This document shows positions 63,615-64,000 of a stretch of DNA of 64,000 bases, piece after piece. Each line of letters opens with the position of its first letter. The first letter of the stretch is position 1. The DNA is from Apteryx mantelli (Eukaryota; Chordata; Aves; Apterygiformes; Apterygidae), in NCBI RefSeq assembly GCF_036417845.1, contig NC_089980.1, positions 49,908,501 to 49,972,500 of the forward strand. Direction: 5' to 3'. Position numbers and translations under genes: made by a program. The notes beneath the pieces were generated by a model, which was given only the letters and a program-made list of their open reading frames with translations, did not search any database and had not been told where the DNA came from.

Positions 63615-63657
63615 ATCTCCATCATCTAGAAATGATGAAATTTGACCTGAAATGTTG
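63615..63657 (+). other. Candidate 43-nt cassette or poison exon in AKT3 intron 2
   Basis: The acceptor is exceptional. 63565-63612 is a 48-base tract with only two purines, ending CCCAG, with no other AG for 60 bases upstream. A branchpoint-like TTCTGAT lies at 63543-63549 and GCTAACA at about 63525. The donor is TTG followed by GTAAGC at 63658. Joined after exon 2 (phase 1), the segment stays open for its whole length but adds 43 bases, which is not a multiple of 3. Inclusion would therefore shift the AKT3 frame. It encodes nothing I recognise. It could be a regulated poison exon, a lineage-specific cryptic exon or a chance pairing of splice signals. Confidence 0.35.
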
Positions 63658-64000
63658 GTAAGCACTTACTTTTGAGGGCTTGGAGTATCAGGAGGCTGGA
63701 AGTGCAGTTCAGCGCTAGCTGAGGATACATTATTTGGTATTCTTTTCCTGGGAAGCTACTGTAGATTTCTCTATAGAATTTTACTTAAATTCAGTGCACT
63801 CTATCCTCTTCTGAAGCTAGAGTTTTTGTTGTAGCATGGCGTTTCACACTCCTTTTGTAGTTTTAACTCGCATTCCCTACTTATTAAGCAAATTGGGTGT
63901 TTTAATGTGATGCTACAAGTGCTCATTAAAGCCATTTTTCCAACAGCTGATCATTATTTCTCCCTTTTTTGATTTTTTATTTCCTTTTTAAATTGAGAAA

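Larger units (their letters stand above)
43587..64000 (+). other. AKT3: AKT3 intron 2, runs beyond the window
   Basis: Starts with the donor GTAAGTT after exon 2. No sequence encoding the rest of the PH domain was found up to 64000, so the intron exceeds 20.4 kb. It is AT-rich. Contents seen are a C13 run near 45193, an AT/AC simple-sequence zone at 45475-45573, a T/G homopolymer pair at 49637-49669, A runs at 52076-52096 and 55599-55616, a LINE reverse-transcriptase fossil at 57551-58003 with an A19 run after it, TTTG repeats at 58115-58133 and a 43-nt exon-like segment at 63615-63657. Remaining stretches hold only short chance ORFs. Confidence 0.85.

Noticed and set aside
43587..64000. AKT3 exon 3, encoding the next part of the PH domain
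   Set aside because: Searched by eye for sequence encoding EYIKNWRPRYF after an acceptor and did not find it, so it is taken to lie beyond the window.
1..64000. CRISPR arrays, bacterial operons, phage or plasmid systems
   Set aside because: The sequence is vertebrate nuclear DNA with introns and avian retroelements. No regularly spaced direct repeats or dense coding were seen.

Overview
This window is nuclear genomic DNA from a bird. Three things point to this. It holds the 3' end of a CR1 LINE with the avian-type tail ending in short GTTCTGTGAT/TCTGTGAT units (12801-13198). It holds a diverged long terminal repeat of a family I recognise from avian genomes (about 15105-16068). It also contains the first coding exon of a vertebrate AKT gene. 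Which bird cannot be told from the sequence alone. There is no dense coding: nearly all open frames are chance frames, either in AT-rich DNA or inside the CpG island.

Layout. 1-30,400 is upstream intergenic DNA: AT-rich, with a few isolated GC-rich patches (about 5,460-6,030, 6,890-7,110, 9,765-9,930, 29,870-30,010), the CR1 copy, the LTR and small tandem or inverted repeats. No gene was recognised there. 30,415-32,165 is a strong CpG island without a TATA box. It carries a perfect TCTCGCGAGA palindrome, a CRE-like site, many GC boxes, CCG and CGGCG microsatellites and a CTG repeat. It is the AKT3 promoter plus non-coding exon 1, with a splice donor at 31,271. Intron 1 (31,271-43,431) is AT-rich. 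Exon 2 (43,432-43,586) has an in-frame stop, then the start ATG at 43,541 and the first 15 codons plus one base of AKT3. Intron 2 runs from 43,587 past the window end. It contains a decayed LINE reverse-transcriptase fragment at 57,551-58,003 and, near the right edge, an unexplained 43-nt exon-like segment (63,615-63,657) with very strong splice signals.

The one gene supported is AKT3, on the plus strand: a serine/threonine kinase with an N-terminal PH domain that acts downstream of PI3-kinase. Only its 5' end is here, and the rest lies to the right. In mammals the flank beyond the AKT3 promoter faces ZBTB18 across a long intergenic interval. The left 30 kb fits such a regulatory, gene-poor interval, but this is inference. 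The items most worth following up are the 43-nt frame-shifting exon candidate, the uORF that ends in ATG-TAG in exon 1, the LINE fossil, and the LTR with an internal 39-bp minisatellite.
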